Source: Seriola aureovittata (lineage: Eukaryota > Chordata > Actinopteri > Carangiformes > Carangidae). Taken from it: a DNA stretch of 64,000 bases. Of the stretch, positions 35,856 through 48,800 are shown in pieces. The translations under genes and the position numbers were made by a program. Numbering within the stretch: the stretch's first letter is position 1; each line of letters starts with the position of its first letter. Where the stretch lies: assembly GCF_021018895.1 (NCBI RefSeq), contig NC_079382.1:15543501-15607500 (forward strand), written 5' to 3'. Below the pieces are notes generated by a model. That model was not told the DNA's origin, made no database searches, and was given only the letters and a program-made list of their open reading frames with translations.

Positions 35856-36723
35856 CTCGTGTTAGCTAGCTGATAGTGCACCCTTTCATTTCCAATGTTG
35901 GCTTGAAATTTCATTACCAATATAAAATGTCTTGTCTAATTTCAGCAAATACTGGTGACGTCATGAGCAGTGAGACAAAGGAGTCAGTGTTACATTTTGA
36001 TATTGGAGTTTATCATTATTATATTATATTATAATCGATATAGAGTTTAGAAACAAGCGAGATACTGTAAGGTTTGTAACACTTTAGTTCACTGAAGCAT
36101 GCGCCTGCCTGCACTGCCCCCACCCCCGGTTGTCATAATAATTTGCACTCTTATTTATGTGTGAAATTCATCCCCACAGCTGAATCACTAGAGTATTAAA
36201 ACACAAAATGTGTGAAGAAGGATCTCAGATCTATGAGGGAGAGACTAAAGGTTATTCCTTCCTTTTTCTGTTCTTTTTTCAAATTGTTTATAGACAGGAA
36301 AAGTTGCTTTTGTGTTTTTTGTGATGACTGGTACAATAATGTATACATTGCATACATTTTCCTCATTTACTGTATCTTACATCATTTAAGTAAATTAGAT
36401 CTTTTTAAATTATATTAAATTCCAACTTTTACTTGAGCGCCCTCATCACAACTTGCATGTGTCTATGTTGTGCTCAAGCAAGGAATCTGTTTCCCTTCTC
36501 ATATTTTTGTGTTTTAAATCTTTTTTTGTGCTTTTTAAAATGATTTTAGAGGAAGAATTCACACGAAAAAACAGCAAAGATTAGAACAAATAAAAAATAA
36601 CAACAACAAAAGAGAATATTGATTTTTAATTTTGATTTCTAAATGTCTCAAGACTGCTATAATTTATCTTGTGACCCTTTTGTGGTGTCGCTGATGCCAG
36701 TGTTGTGAACACTCAATTTGACT

Positions 36724-37089
36724 GTCCATCCAATCCATCCATTTTCTATACCACTTATCCTTGTAGGGTCGCGGGGGGGCAGGAGCCAATCCCAGCTGAC
36801 TTTGGGCAAGGGCGGGGTACACCCTGGACAGGTCGCCAGTCTATCACAGGGCTGACATATAGAGACAAACAACCACTTGCGCACACATTCACACCTATGG
36901 GCACTTTAGAGTTGCCAGGTAACCCTAATGTGCTTGGACTGTGGGAGGAAGCTGGAGCACCTGGAGAGAACCCACGCAGGCACAGGGAGAACATGCAAAC
37001 TCCATACAGAAATTCCCCAGGCCAGGGGTTCGAACCCAGAACCTTCTTGCTGTGAGGTGACTGCTAACCACTGCAACACCGTACCACCC
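36724..37089 (-). mobile_element. Full-length tRNA-derived SINE with target-site duplication
   Basis: On the minus strand the element starts with a tRNA-like head (ggtggtacggtgttgcagtg then gttagcag), carries the B box GGTTCGAACCC-like 'gggttcgaacccctgg', and runs through a conserved body to a tail ending in 'atggatggattggatgga'. A perfect 12-base direct repeat, ctcaatttgact, flanks it at 36712-36723 and 37090-37101. That is the target-site duplication made by LINE-driven retrotransposition. The intact duplication suggests a fairly young insertion. Confidence 0.85.
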
Positions 37090-37629
37090 CTCAATTTGAC
37101 TATGAAGAATGTAAATCCATATGATTTATGTGTCTAATTAATACTCTTTCCTAAACATCCATGTCCTCAGTGTGACTGGCCACTCTGGGTTAAAGATTCA
37201 GGACCGTTCTTTTATTTCAGTTTGCCAATTTACTCTTTTACGTGCCACTCTGCCTCTGTCCAGTGATATTCTGCTTCACCAATGAGGACGTTTGACGCTA
37301 ATAATCACCAATGTTCTAGAGGCACAGAGAGACTGTCAAGTATTAAACACATTCACACACACTGACACACCCGCTGTAATGAAAATTTTTAATGAAATTT
37401 CTCTCTTTAAAGGTCACCACTACTGTTGAATTAGGCAGAGAGAATTACATTTGAAACATTTCACCCCTGAAAAAATGTTCTCCTTTGAGCTCATTTGCTT
37501 GTTGTTGTCAGTGAAACACTTGAAGTTTATACCTGTAACTCTAACTATTAACCAGTTTCCATCACTAAAAAATTAGCCTTAGCTAAACTCTACGTAGCCT
37601 TACAAGCTCAACTCTAGAGGTAAATCTGG

Positions 37630-38177
37630 GTATGTTTGTGTGTGTGCACCTATTCATGTACGTATGAGGGGGATGGGGCCGATCTGCGAGACCCTATTTT
37701 TCACATGCACTGGCTGTCACGGCATCTCACCCTCATTAGCCTGGAAAACGGGGACGAGGCGGCAGGCCCTGATGGGACGCACGTCGATCTCATTATGACA
37801 GGAAGCAGCCCAACTGGAGCGTAACGGGACAGGCCCGGGTGTGAGAGGTGGATGAGGAGGGTTTTGGGAGGAGGGGCTGGCTCGGATCAGAGTGGCACTG
37901 CAGGTCCAGGTCAGGCACAAAAAAAAAAACCCTCCTCTTTTGTGTGCCAGCCGGGCCTCCATTGTTCAAAACCTCATTAGCACCAGTTTTGAAGAAGTTG
38001 CTGTGCAGGACAGGAGGCGTCATTCTGCGGCCGCTCCCTGGCTCATTCACAGCAGTGCCTTCAGACTGAGACGCAAACCATTTCTCCTCTACTCTGCGGA
38101 GCTACAATCTGCCAACTGACTACACAAACTGCAGCACAGGACGGCAGGAGGTTGAGGGCTCACTCGGAGACGTCAGC
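37630..38177 (+). promoter_or_regulatory. GC-richer region upstream of the RhoGAP start
   Basis: More GC-rich than its surroundings, with CpG-containing words (acgtcgat, gcggccgct) and few repeats. It immediately precedes the ATG at 38178. It probably contains the promoter and 5' UTR, or a conserved non-coding element. No TATA box or verified start site. Open frames of 60-85 codons here show no family resemblance. Confidence 0.35.
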
Positions 38178-39791
38178 ATGGACACTCCAGATTATGGGAT
38201 TGCAGCAATGAGGAGAGGAAGCTATGATGATGCTGCAGCTTCTCTGCGTCCTGTGAGTATTGATCCGTCATCCAAAGGCAAAGGTGAAAAAGGTCCTGTT
38301 GGTGGCGACCGCTGAGTGTGAGTCAGTGTGAGATGCTGCTTTTTAATTGTTCCAGACTCATGAATCTGACATACATACATACATCTGCACGCTGTTGCAT
38401 CTCTTAATTAGGTGCTCTGTGTGTATGAGAGATTTGTACCTGAGTATTTATGGTAGAGTAATGTAAGGATACAAACCAGAGAGAGCCAGTATCATCAATC
38501 AGTCCATTAGATGCTTTAAAATACCGGTGGAAGAAATTGGGAAAATATGAAATTCATCTGCCATGAATTTTCTTTTCAATCTTCCATTTACTCTTAGGTC
38601 ATTTTAGTTTGTCCTCATCAAAAAACGACAACTAGAACAGCCCACTCGATTGTTTCCCTGGCAACCAAACTCCTGTGATTGTGCACATAATGACTGAACT
38701 CTCTCAAAAGTAAAGGCATAAGTCATAAAAAATGGTTATACTGTCGCAAAACCTCCTGAGGTAAGATCATAAACTCTCCTGTCCGGTGTAACTGCCAACT
38801 GTCAGCCACAAAAATATCCGTGTGATTTTTTTAGTGTCTGTTTCCCCATTGATTTGTGTTTCTCGTTACCTCAAACTGAACCAAAGCTTAGCTGTAACCG
38901 CAGCCAGCCCTCTGTGTGACACCTAACCATAAACCAACCTCAGCCCCGCCAGTTGTCTCTGCGACGCCTAACGATGATCTAACCTGACACCAACACCATC
39001 ACAACAATAGTTTGTGGGAGAAGCTATCATGGTACGTCAGCGCTGGAATGTCGCCTCAGACACCATATTTAAAACTCCAGGATACTGTGAATTACACAGA
39101 GACACACCTGTGTAGTAACAGTTTGCTCCATCTCTGCCTTTGTACAGATGGAGGGTTTGTAAGTCGTCCTCAAATGTTAGGGCACATGTAGGAATTGTTT
39201 GCGTTAACTTTCAGGGCTTCATTTACTTTCACGGCTGCAGGAAAACTGTTAACCAGTTTCTTAATCACTGAAAAAGGCCTGTTTCCTATGACATTTTTAT
39301 ATTATTTTTTCAGTTTCTGGTGACCTAAACTGGAAAAATGGGGGTAATCTGAAACTTATACCTCATTTAGTGATATATTGAAGCTGAACAGGAACTTACA
39401 TTCATGTTAGTCAATCCTGATGGATCGTTTTCAAGATACAAAATTATATGACAGGACAAATCATCCCATACAACAACATTGTACTGGAGGATTCATATCT
39501 CCCATATATTTCTGTACCCAGGACTCAGAGGAGCCGTAGGTAGGTCACCTCCTGGTCCGTCACGAGTCAGTGGATTCTGTGCGCCAGCCTGGCTCCGGCT
39601 ACAGAGACAAAAGGGCCAGAAAGAGATGCTTTGTCAAGTGTTCCTGCCTTTGTTTGTTTTGTTTTGCAGTTTTTCCCTCCATCTTAAATTCTGTTTAACC
39701 CAATTTCTCAGTTTGTCCAGCAATTAGAGCACAAGAGCAGCCACAACAAGATGGAAAATCTGTTTGTTTTCTTTCACACAAATTAACAAAA

Positions 39792-39878
<87 letters not shown>

Positions 39879-42800
39879 TGTGTGTGTGATTGTTCCTGTT
39901 GGGAAAGTGAAATAAAGATAAAGATAGACTGGAATTTAGGATTGATAAAAGAAAGTTAGGTTTTAGTTGTGCTAGCGAGGTTGTCTCAACAACTATTGGA
40001 TGGATTGTCATTGAATTTTGTACAGACATTCACAGTCTCCAGAGGATGAGTCCTAATGACGCTGATGATCCCATAACTTTTCTTGTAGCGCCGTCATCAG
40101 GTCAAATTTTAATTGGTCAATATTTTGGTTTGGCTGCAAAACTAATGACAATCTCGTCAACGTCACTATTTTGAGTTTAATGCTAATTAGCTAACATTAA
40201 CCAAAAACTATGATGGTAAACATGGTGAAAATGAAACGTGCTTGAGATCTGCATCATTGCCATTCTGAGCATGTGTCCTTACTAAAGTGAGCATTCAGCA
40301 GTAAAGTACAGCCTCACAAAGCCACTAGCATGTCTGTAGGCTCTTAGTCTTATCAATTTTGTTTCATTTCATTTTATTTCTCTAATGTCAGTAATTCATT
40401 ATTTAACTTCCACTTCTATTAGTTATTATGAAGTATTTGAAAACTCCTTCCCATTCTTTAAATTCCACTTTCCATTTATTTTATTTACCTTCTTCACCTG
40501 TGCTGACATTTTTTTCCTGGCCAGATCTTCTCATCATTTTCGGATTACTTCTGAAATTTTGACCTAAGCCAATTGATGTATGGCTTGAACCAAAGGTCTG
40601 CATTGATCCAGATCACACTAAAGCTTTTTTTCTTTTTTTGCAGTGTGTTGGCCTTGTTGTTGCTAGGCAACATGTAATCAGCTGTCCATCATATCTGCTT
40701 TGGCGAGCAACAGCAGCTCTACGTTCAGGAAATCAAAATCATATGTTGCTGGGACTCCCTGTGTTATTGTCGTGGGCGAGCGGCTTCAGGGAGATTCATC
40801 CATCACACCGTGGCAGGGTTGCATGTATTTATCTATACAGCAGAGTGAACACAAACAGTTTCTCAATCTGTTTTGGCAAATGAAGCGAGCTGCGGCCCAG
40901 ATGTCTAAAACTTCTATATCTTTAGTCGTGAGTATTATACATCCACCACTGATGGCAACTGAAGTTTCATCAAAACTCTGATTGTCATTGTGTCTTTTTT
41001 TTTTTTGAAGAAGAAAAAAAAACTATGTGAAGGCAACATTTTGCTTTTGAAGATGCGGCATTTACTAAGTTCATGGAATTTTTTTCAAGAAACTAATGAA
41101 TAGATTATTTCTTAAAAATTCTCTCTCTGACATTGTCACTTTCCTTTAGTTGAAGGACCCATAAATGAGTTTTCTTTATGTTTGACCCTCACGGTGCAGA
41201 ATGATAAATGTGCAGATCCAGTTGCAGAACAGTGTTTTCAATTTCATCAGCAAAAAGGAAACTTTCTCTGTTTTCACCTTTAACACATGTATGTAGTTGG
41301 TAGGATTTTGTGACACCAACCTTGTGATTTACACGACCGTGACATGGAAACTTAGAACCTCTAGTGCACAAAAACTGAGGACTGACTTTCTTCAAATCAC
41401 TTGTTTTGTCTGGTCAACAGTCCCAAACCTAAAGATAGTTAATTTAATGATACAAAACTGAATAAAGCAGGAAATACTCAATTCATTCATTTATTGTATG
41501 TATTGTATATTGTAATCATTTATTGAATATATTTTATATTGTAATCATTTATTGTATAAAGTATCAGAACATAGTGATAAATGCCTGTCTTGAAAACTTA
41601 CTTCAGCTTGGTCCTACTCAATAATGATTTTATTCTGAAGTCTAGTCCTCACCCTGTTCTGCTCTGTTTTAGCCTCTTATTTTGACGCATTCATTTGCTA
41701 ACATTATTTATTTATTTTTTTTATAGCGAGGGAGAAGGAACCGAGGCAATTTTAAGATTCATCAACAAGGTTTTTTTCTTCTGGGCAAAGTGAAACACAA
41801 AAATATGTTGTTAGAGTATTTTCTCGCCTTCAAACAAATCTGGAAGGAATCTTTATGGAATTGAGGGGAAAATGTGTCCTTTGAAGGGGGGATTGATTAT
41901 TTTCAATTTTTTGTTCGTATGTGTTTTAAACTCAGTCTGTTTTGATGGAGACTGTTGACGAGCAGTTATCTCGAGTCATTTCACAGATGGACTTTCTTAT
42001 CTGAAGTCGTTTCAGTGTAGATTTGGCTGCAGTGCACTTGGTCAGGAATACAAATCATTTGCTTCAGACTAAGGCATTTGCTGTTCCCTCTTTTTTTTTT
42101 AAATACTGCTTTAAAAATAACCCAAACAGATGTGCGGTTTCAGCATGGTTACACCTCTGATAACACTCTAAGATACAGTATGTCCTCGGAAGAATCTCTC
42201 CCTATAGCAAAGCATCTATTCTGCTGTTGTGGGTTTCCTCTTTGACTGACATCCGTCTTGTTTTGTTGTACCCAGTAGTGAGACAAACAACACAGTACAT
42301 GTTTGACTCCTCTATGGCTATAGAAGAGGAAAACATGCAAATTTCACTGAACTGCTCTTTTCTTCATTGAGTTGAGTTCAGATCAATGAACTCTGGCGCT
42401 TGAAAAATGAGTTGTGTAAAGTCTGGGCTGCAAAGATCTGAGCACCAAATCAACAAAGCGAAAATACGATTCTGTGTGTAAAGGAAGTAGTATTCGTTTC
42501 CTCAATTATTTTTCCATTACCTAAAGGAAGCCCTGCCACAGTTTCTGTTTTGCTTGTTGTGGTCTGGAAAAAACCATAGATGCATTAGCCTGCTGTAGTT
42601 TAGTGGGGCATGAAATAGTTGTTTAAAAGTCACATATTCCCACACCGTCTGATCACATACAGTGTGTCCACGACCTATGTCTCATAATATACAGATCATA
42701 TAAACAGTTGGAAATTTAACTGTTGCTGTATGTGACCTTTGAATGTTTATTTTTTCTTTAATGTGCTGATGGTCATCAAACGTTGGGAATCTCAGGCTCT

Positions 42801-45800
42801 GCCAGGAGGGTTTAAGCTTGCAGAATGCATATTGTTGAAATAAATGATGGTTTAAGCTTTCACGTGAGTGACGTTAAAAACAATTTAATCCAAAGAAAAA
42901 CAACACCATCAGTCATTTCAGTGACCGCCCCAAAACATGTGTTTATGTTCAAGTGACAAATCCCTGAAGACATGTGCAAAGGAGGAAAGTGTATTATTCT
43001 AAAGTGGCAAACTCTGCTGTTAATGGGGGGGTGGATGGGCTGAAGTGGTTGGGGGTGGGGCGCAATCAAGCTACAATCACTTTCACAAATACCTGATATT
43101 TTCTGATAGATAATTATTTTTGTATCTTTAACACAAAGTGCACTGTGCTATACTATCTTGTTTTGATAATGTTCAGTGCAAGCATCTTTTTAGGACAATT
43201 TTGAATGTACAGATTACATCAATTTCTTAAAATGAAAAATATAGTTATCACATTTTCAGCCATGAGTAGTGGCTGCAGTTTTTAATTTCGGACTGCTGCC
43301 CCAGCAACGTCCAGCAATCGTTGGTTTCTCCCTGTCCTTCATTAACCTTAACAAAGTCGTTATTATTGTTACCCTGACAACGAACGTCCCTGAAGCTTTA
43401 TGAAGGATTCATTTTAAGCCAAACCACACTCCTCATCATTTCATTCAGAGGAGAATAAGAGAGGGAGGAGAAAGCTGGACCCGTTCTGCATCTGATTGGC
43501 TGATTAAACCAGGTCTGTCACTGGTTAGTTCTTCCAGTTAACAAGAGAAACAGCAAATCTGTTTTCTGACTATTCAGGTGCAAACAGCAGTTCAGTCATT
43601 TGCAGCACCATGCTTGATTTATCACTGTGTCACAATGCCAAGCTTTAATAATTGTTATGGCATTTTGCAGTTGGGAGAATTGTTGCATGGTATTATCATC
43701 TAAATGTTCTCTCACTGGTCGTTTGCAGACTTAATCTCACAGTGAAAACAGAGGGCTGTGTAGCCTGGATACGTGAAGCTTTAAAGATCCTCCTGTGTAT
43801 TATAACTCACCAATACACTTCAGAATATAGTTGCTTCACTGTGGAGTCGTTAGACTCTGTGAACCGACATGCAGAGTCATCCGTGTCACAGAGAACAGTG
43901 TCAAACACCTCAGAGATATTCATTTAAAACTAATATGAGTGAAAGCAAGTGTGAAAAATGGTATGTATGGTAGCAGCTTGTGGTGTGACAAGAGAGAAGT
44001 GTTTGAAAAGCTCACACGCTGATATCACGTTAAAAAATGAATAGATAGATACAGATGGATGGATGAATAGAAGATACATAGATACATGTAGATGTACTGC
44101 GTTTTGTTCTCTGTTTTCTCACAGCACCTCAGACACTTGGCTCAGAGACGACGCTCTGCCCCATCACTGGTCTTTGGAAAGGCCCTGGGGATGCCCTGGT
44201 CTCCTATCAGGTGTGTACATCATTATTTTAAATTGATTATATTGATTGACTTGCAAAATGAAACCGGTAATTGAACCAATTATGATCCTAATGAGAGTCA
44301 GGATGTAATTTCCAGTCACAACGCATCCATCAGCACAAACAACATTAAGGATGAAGGGAAGAAATGAATGTAGCAAACACAATGTCAAAGAGGTCAAAGG
44401 TCATGCCTACCGCGCGCCATACAGACTCAGATAAAGATAATTTCCCCCAAGATGACAGAATGACAGCGAGGATTTCCCCCATGTAGTTAAAGGTTGTTTC
44501 ACCTTTTGTATGTCCCGTTGTAATCAAAAGTCCAAGTGTTTGCCTCTAACCTGGAGACCCAGTTACCCGTCAGCTTTAAAGCAGCAGCAGGATTTTGTGA
44601 ATATACATTATTTTCTCTCGGGCATTCGGTAGCTAGCTCAAATCACACAGCACCATGAAAAAAAGGAACAAAAAAGTTCATGAAAATCATGACATATTTG
44701 TGTCATATTATCTTGTTTTTAAAATCTAACATTAGAGCAGCAGTTCCAAACGTGAGGGTTAAACTAGACATGAGGTGTCAAAAGATGATTCATAACTGAC
44801 GAAAGATTAAAAATACCCAAGAAAGACAAACAAATATCTGCTACATAAAATTACATCATTTTCCCAGACATTTCTTGTGAAATACTGTATAGTTTTATCT
44901 CTTGAGGCCAAATCTATCTTTGCTTCCAGTGCTCATAGTTCATTAAAATGTCACCATTGACAAGGGTCACTTTTAACGTTGTTTTGTTTTAAAGGTTCAC
45001 AAGCCTTGAGGTTTGAGAACCTCTGGGAACATTACGTCTTGGTTTAATCACCAACATATTTACTGTCAGAGGGAAATGACCTGTACTATACACTACACCG
45101 AATTAAATATTCTTTAGTTGGAATAATTTCATTATCTGATTTTCGACTGCAGAGTTAACCTTTAATATTGACTAAATATGAAATATATATATTTTTTTTC
45201 TATAATAAGGGTATATAATATATATATATATATTATATGATATATATATCAGTTGATAATTTGAATATTTTTTCAAGCCAAACCCTCTACTTTTGACAGT
45301 AAATTGAATATCTTTGGGTTTTCAACTGTAGCCTGTGTATTACTCACATCAAATGCCTTATTTATTAAATAATTATATTGTATTAAATATTGAAGCAACT
45401 TTCTGTTTACATGCAAAGGAACATTTAAACATGAAAATCTTTATGGCTCCCAGCCAGTTTCACTTTCTCTTCACTGCAGCCTCCGGCCCACAGATGGCAG
45501 CACATAAGAAAACAATCTCAAATCGTCACAGAGCAGAACTTCACAAAGCAAAACCTTGTTTCCCCACATCCTGAAACAACCATGTGTTTAACGGTATCAT
45601 GATAGCCTGTCCCCTGCCATGTGCAGGCCACGCAGCCCGCTCCGTTCAGGCCACAAACACAGATGTCCCTGTGGGGGATTTACAGAGTGGAGTTTTGAGA
45701 CGGTAACCTGAACGTAAACTCAAACTCATGAACCTGAACCACAACCACACTGACTGAGGATCAGACTGACAGGCTGATACTGATCTGTCTCAGGTCCTGA

Positions 45801-48800
45801 TTAACCGGTCATCATGTTCAGCCCTGTACCATGAGAAAGTTTAGCACTACCTTTTCAGATTGAGTGTGAGCGCATGTTAGACAAGTTCATAAAGAGATCG
45901 TCTTGTCTTTTATACAGACAACCTCGAACACCCTCAACACTTTTAATAGTACAAGTAGCTCAATATTATACAATGATAGAGCGACAACAACATCTAAGAG
46001 CAACGCACACAAATTCCTACATCTTTATTCAATAACAAACTTTATACATAAGAGCAGAGTAGAATACATATAGTACTTAAGTAGTTTCCAAACTTATTGG
46101 CTTGTGACTCCTCACAAGTACAATTCCTCCACCTGAGCAGTAATTTTCCCTCTCGGATTGTGTCATTTGAGGGATTTTTAGAAATCTAAAGATGTGAAAA
46201 TCTCCCATATCTCAACAAGCAAAGATTAAAGAATTAGAGAAAATCCATAAAAAATAACACTAGAGACATATATGAAAAAATATAAAATATATTAAAAAAA
46301 TAATCTTGTGACCCTTCATAGGTTCCCCATGCCAAGCCACAACCTTTGAGTTTGAAACCACCACATCAATTATAGCTAATCATGCCAATTATGAGGTAGT
46401 TAGCTTTGGTACAAACTTTTATTTGTCCAGTACTTAAGTTTATGACCAAATACCTTAGTGCTAATTATCAAATGTTAAGATGCTGAATAAATGCAAAGAA
46501 AGCTAAACTAAGATGGTGAACATGGCAAACATTACACCTGCTCACATCTTATTTAAATCTCTGATCTTGCTCACTGACATTCAAATTCAGTCAAATTCAC
46601 TCTAATCATTAAGGTGGAGAAAACACATCAGGATTTGTGGTTTTAATTTGAGCCATTTAGCCACAAAACTATTTTCTTAAGGCCGAGGTTCACACATGTC
46701 TAAAAAAGGTATGTTGTAAAATAATGCTTAGTATCATAGCTGATCCTTTAATTCTGATGCATTTGCAATATTGTTCTACATATGGGAAGAACTTGAACTT
46801 GACTTGAATGAACTTTCAGTACTTTTAAAGAAGATTTCATTCTAGGTTGTAACACTGAGATTGTGTTTTCTGGAAGTTTAGGGGAATTTTACTTTACTAT
46901 TAAAACACTGTTGTGTGTATTTTTTGGCTACATCCAGTATTTTTTTTTTTTTTACACTCATTATATATAAATTTAATTGGGCAACAAATAAATTTATATA
47001 TATATAAAAATCTGTATTTCTCTATCAGAATTTAATTCCAACCAGAGGTGAAAGGTTTAAAGCTACATTAAGAGCGACAGTGCTCATTCATGTTTATGAA
47101 AAATCAATACAAAACCTCCTTTGGAAATCTGCTGTCTTTGATCTCTAGAGAGGAAAGCCCTAAAAAGGAAAAACATTCAGCTGTTGCTTCAGGTAGAAGA
47201 CGTCACAACAAACCTACAGGTTCTGTAGGGGTGTCATAGTGTAGGCTCTTTAACCTTTTACAGTTGTAATCCCAATAGCTGCGCAAAGACCACCACAGCA
47301 CCCAGTGGGCGAATCTAGCAAAAGCAAAAAAAGAGAAATGTCAGACACAACCCACTTTCACACTTCCACCCATTTAACGCTCACACGTTATTTATTTCCT
47401 TAAGTGGGGGGATTCATGGGTGTTAGTTTCACTGTGGTGGGACTGCCGCTGACGTACAGTATCTCATGCTTTAGACAGAGCAATGCTAGCTGCTGTGCTA
47501 ATGTTAACTGTCTCCTGGCTATAGCTTGTTCAACGGAGAGAGATTATATCTGTTTCGATCTTCTCCTCTGAGTCTTGGCAAGAAAGTGAATAAGTATATT
47601 TCTAGAAATGATGAACTATTGCTTTAACGGGTAATGGCAATTAATCAGAAATTAGTGTCAGTTGTTCATGGTCATTTTATATTTGAGTTGTTTTATGTTT
47701 GCAGATACACAGAATGATAAACACCAGTCAGACTTTTCCCCACTCTTTCATTTGCTGGTATTTTATGTGTCATCTTCAGTAGGCCAGAATGGTAACAGGG
47801 AAAGTACCTCTGCTGCTCCCATTTGAATTTCTGCCCTGAACCCACAGTCAGTGGGAAGAGAAGTGACCAAAACTGGTTTCACAATGATTTAAAAAAAAAA
47901 CAACAACTCTTACTTGTCTCATTGACACCTCGACTTGCAAGCTCAACACTTTGGAGACAACAACACGACGAGATTGATTTTTTTTTTTTTTAAAGAGATA
48001 CAGATTGTTTTATTATTTGAAAAAAGTAATTCAGTCAGGCAGTAAACAGGCATCGTAAAATGTCATGTTAGGTGAGAGTTAATCCTTCCAATAATAAAAA
48101 GAAGACAAACAACATCGCAGTTGTTTATCGTTGTCGTTTTCTTGTTTAAGAGAAAATGTGTTTGGCTGTTGTGTGGGAAGACGGTGGTCAAAGATGTCAC
48201 AGAGAAAAGCAGGCGTACAAATACATACACATATAACGTAAACTTGCATCCAAGAGGACTGACTTTTCCTCCCTGTACAGTTCAGATAAATAAACAACCA
48301 AGCTTAAGTCTTGAGAGTTAATCCCAGCACGACGCTCTGTGATGCCGGCAGTATAATGAAATCAGATCAGGTTGTGGACATGATATTGATCCCTTTGGGT
48401 ATGGTGATACCTTCATACACAGACATGGCATTTTACTTCAAATTAAAACATTATTCCCCAATCTCTGTGATATTTTACTGAGGGATCATCGGTGGTGGAG
48501 ACCACTGATTAGAGCTGGTGAATGTGTTTATATTACATAACAAGTCGTGGTTTCTCTAATCGCCAAACCACAACGGCAGTAACACCCTGGATTGGTTGCA
48601 CATCTGCAGATGTTTGGTGGTTTCCAGTGTCACACCTAGTCATTTAGACCAGTGTGTTTCCCAAACTTTTTAACCTGTGCCTCATTAAAGGTCTAGCTCT
48701 GACTCACCACCATCTGGGGCTTGGGGTATTGAGCATTCATCTAGACCAGTAATTCCCAATCTGGGGGTTGAGCCACTGCCAAAATAAAACGGAGAAATTC

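Larger units (their letters stand above)
31109..37629. other. Intergenic region, opsin to RhoGAP gene
   Basis: No convincing exon on either strand. It contains a family B repeat at 32.9-33.2 kb, a GCGCCGGG-containing dispersed repeat at 35.2-35.4 kb, a short tandem duplication at 35.76-35.86 kb and a well-preserved minus-strand SINE at 36.7-37.1 kb. A 40-codon open segment near 33.47-33.58 kb was considered and not called. The remainder is AT-rich. Confidence 0.5.

Noticed and set aside
36705..37055. 116-codon plus-strand frame
   Set aside because: Entirely within the SINE; such frames recur wherever this element is present.
39724..40029. 101-codon minus-strand frame with His-Thr run
   Set aside because: Created by the GT microsatellite and a dispersed repeat.
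40638..40981. Overlapping 81- and 93-codon plus frames in RhoGAP intron 1
   Set aside because: No resemblance to a family and splicing from exon 1 to exon 2 is already in phase without them.
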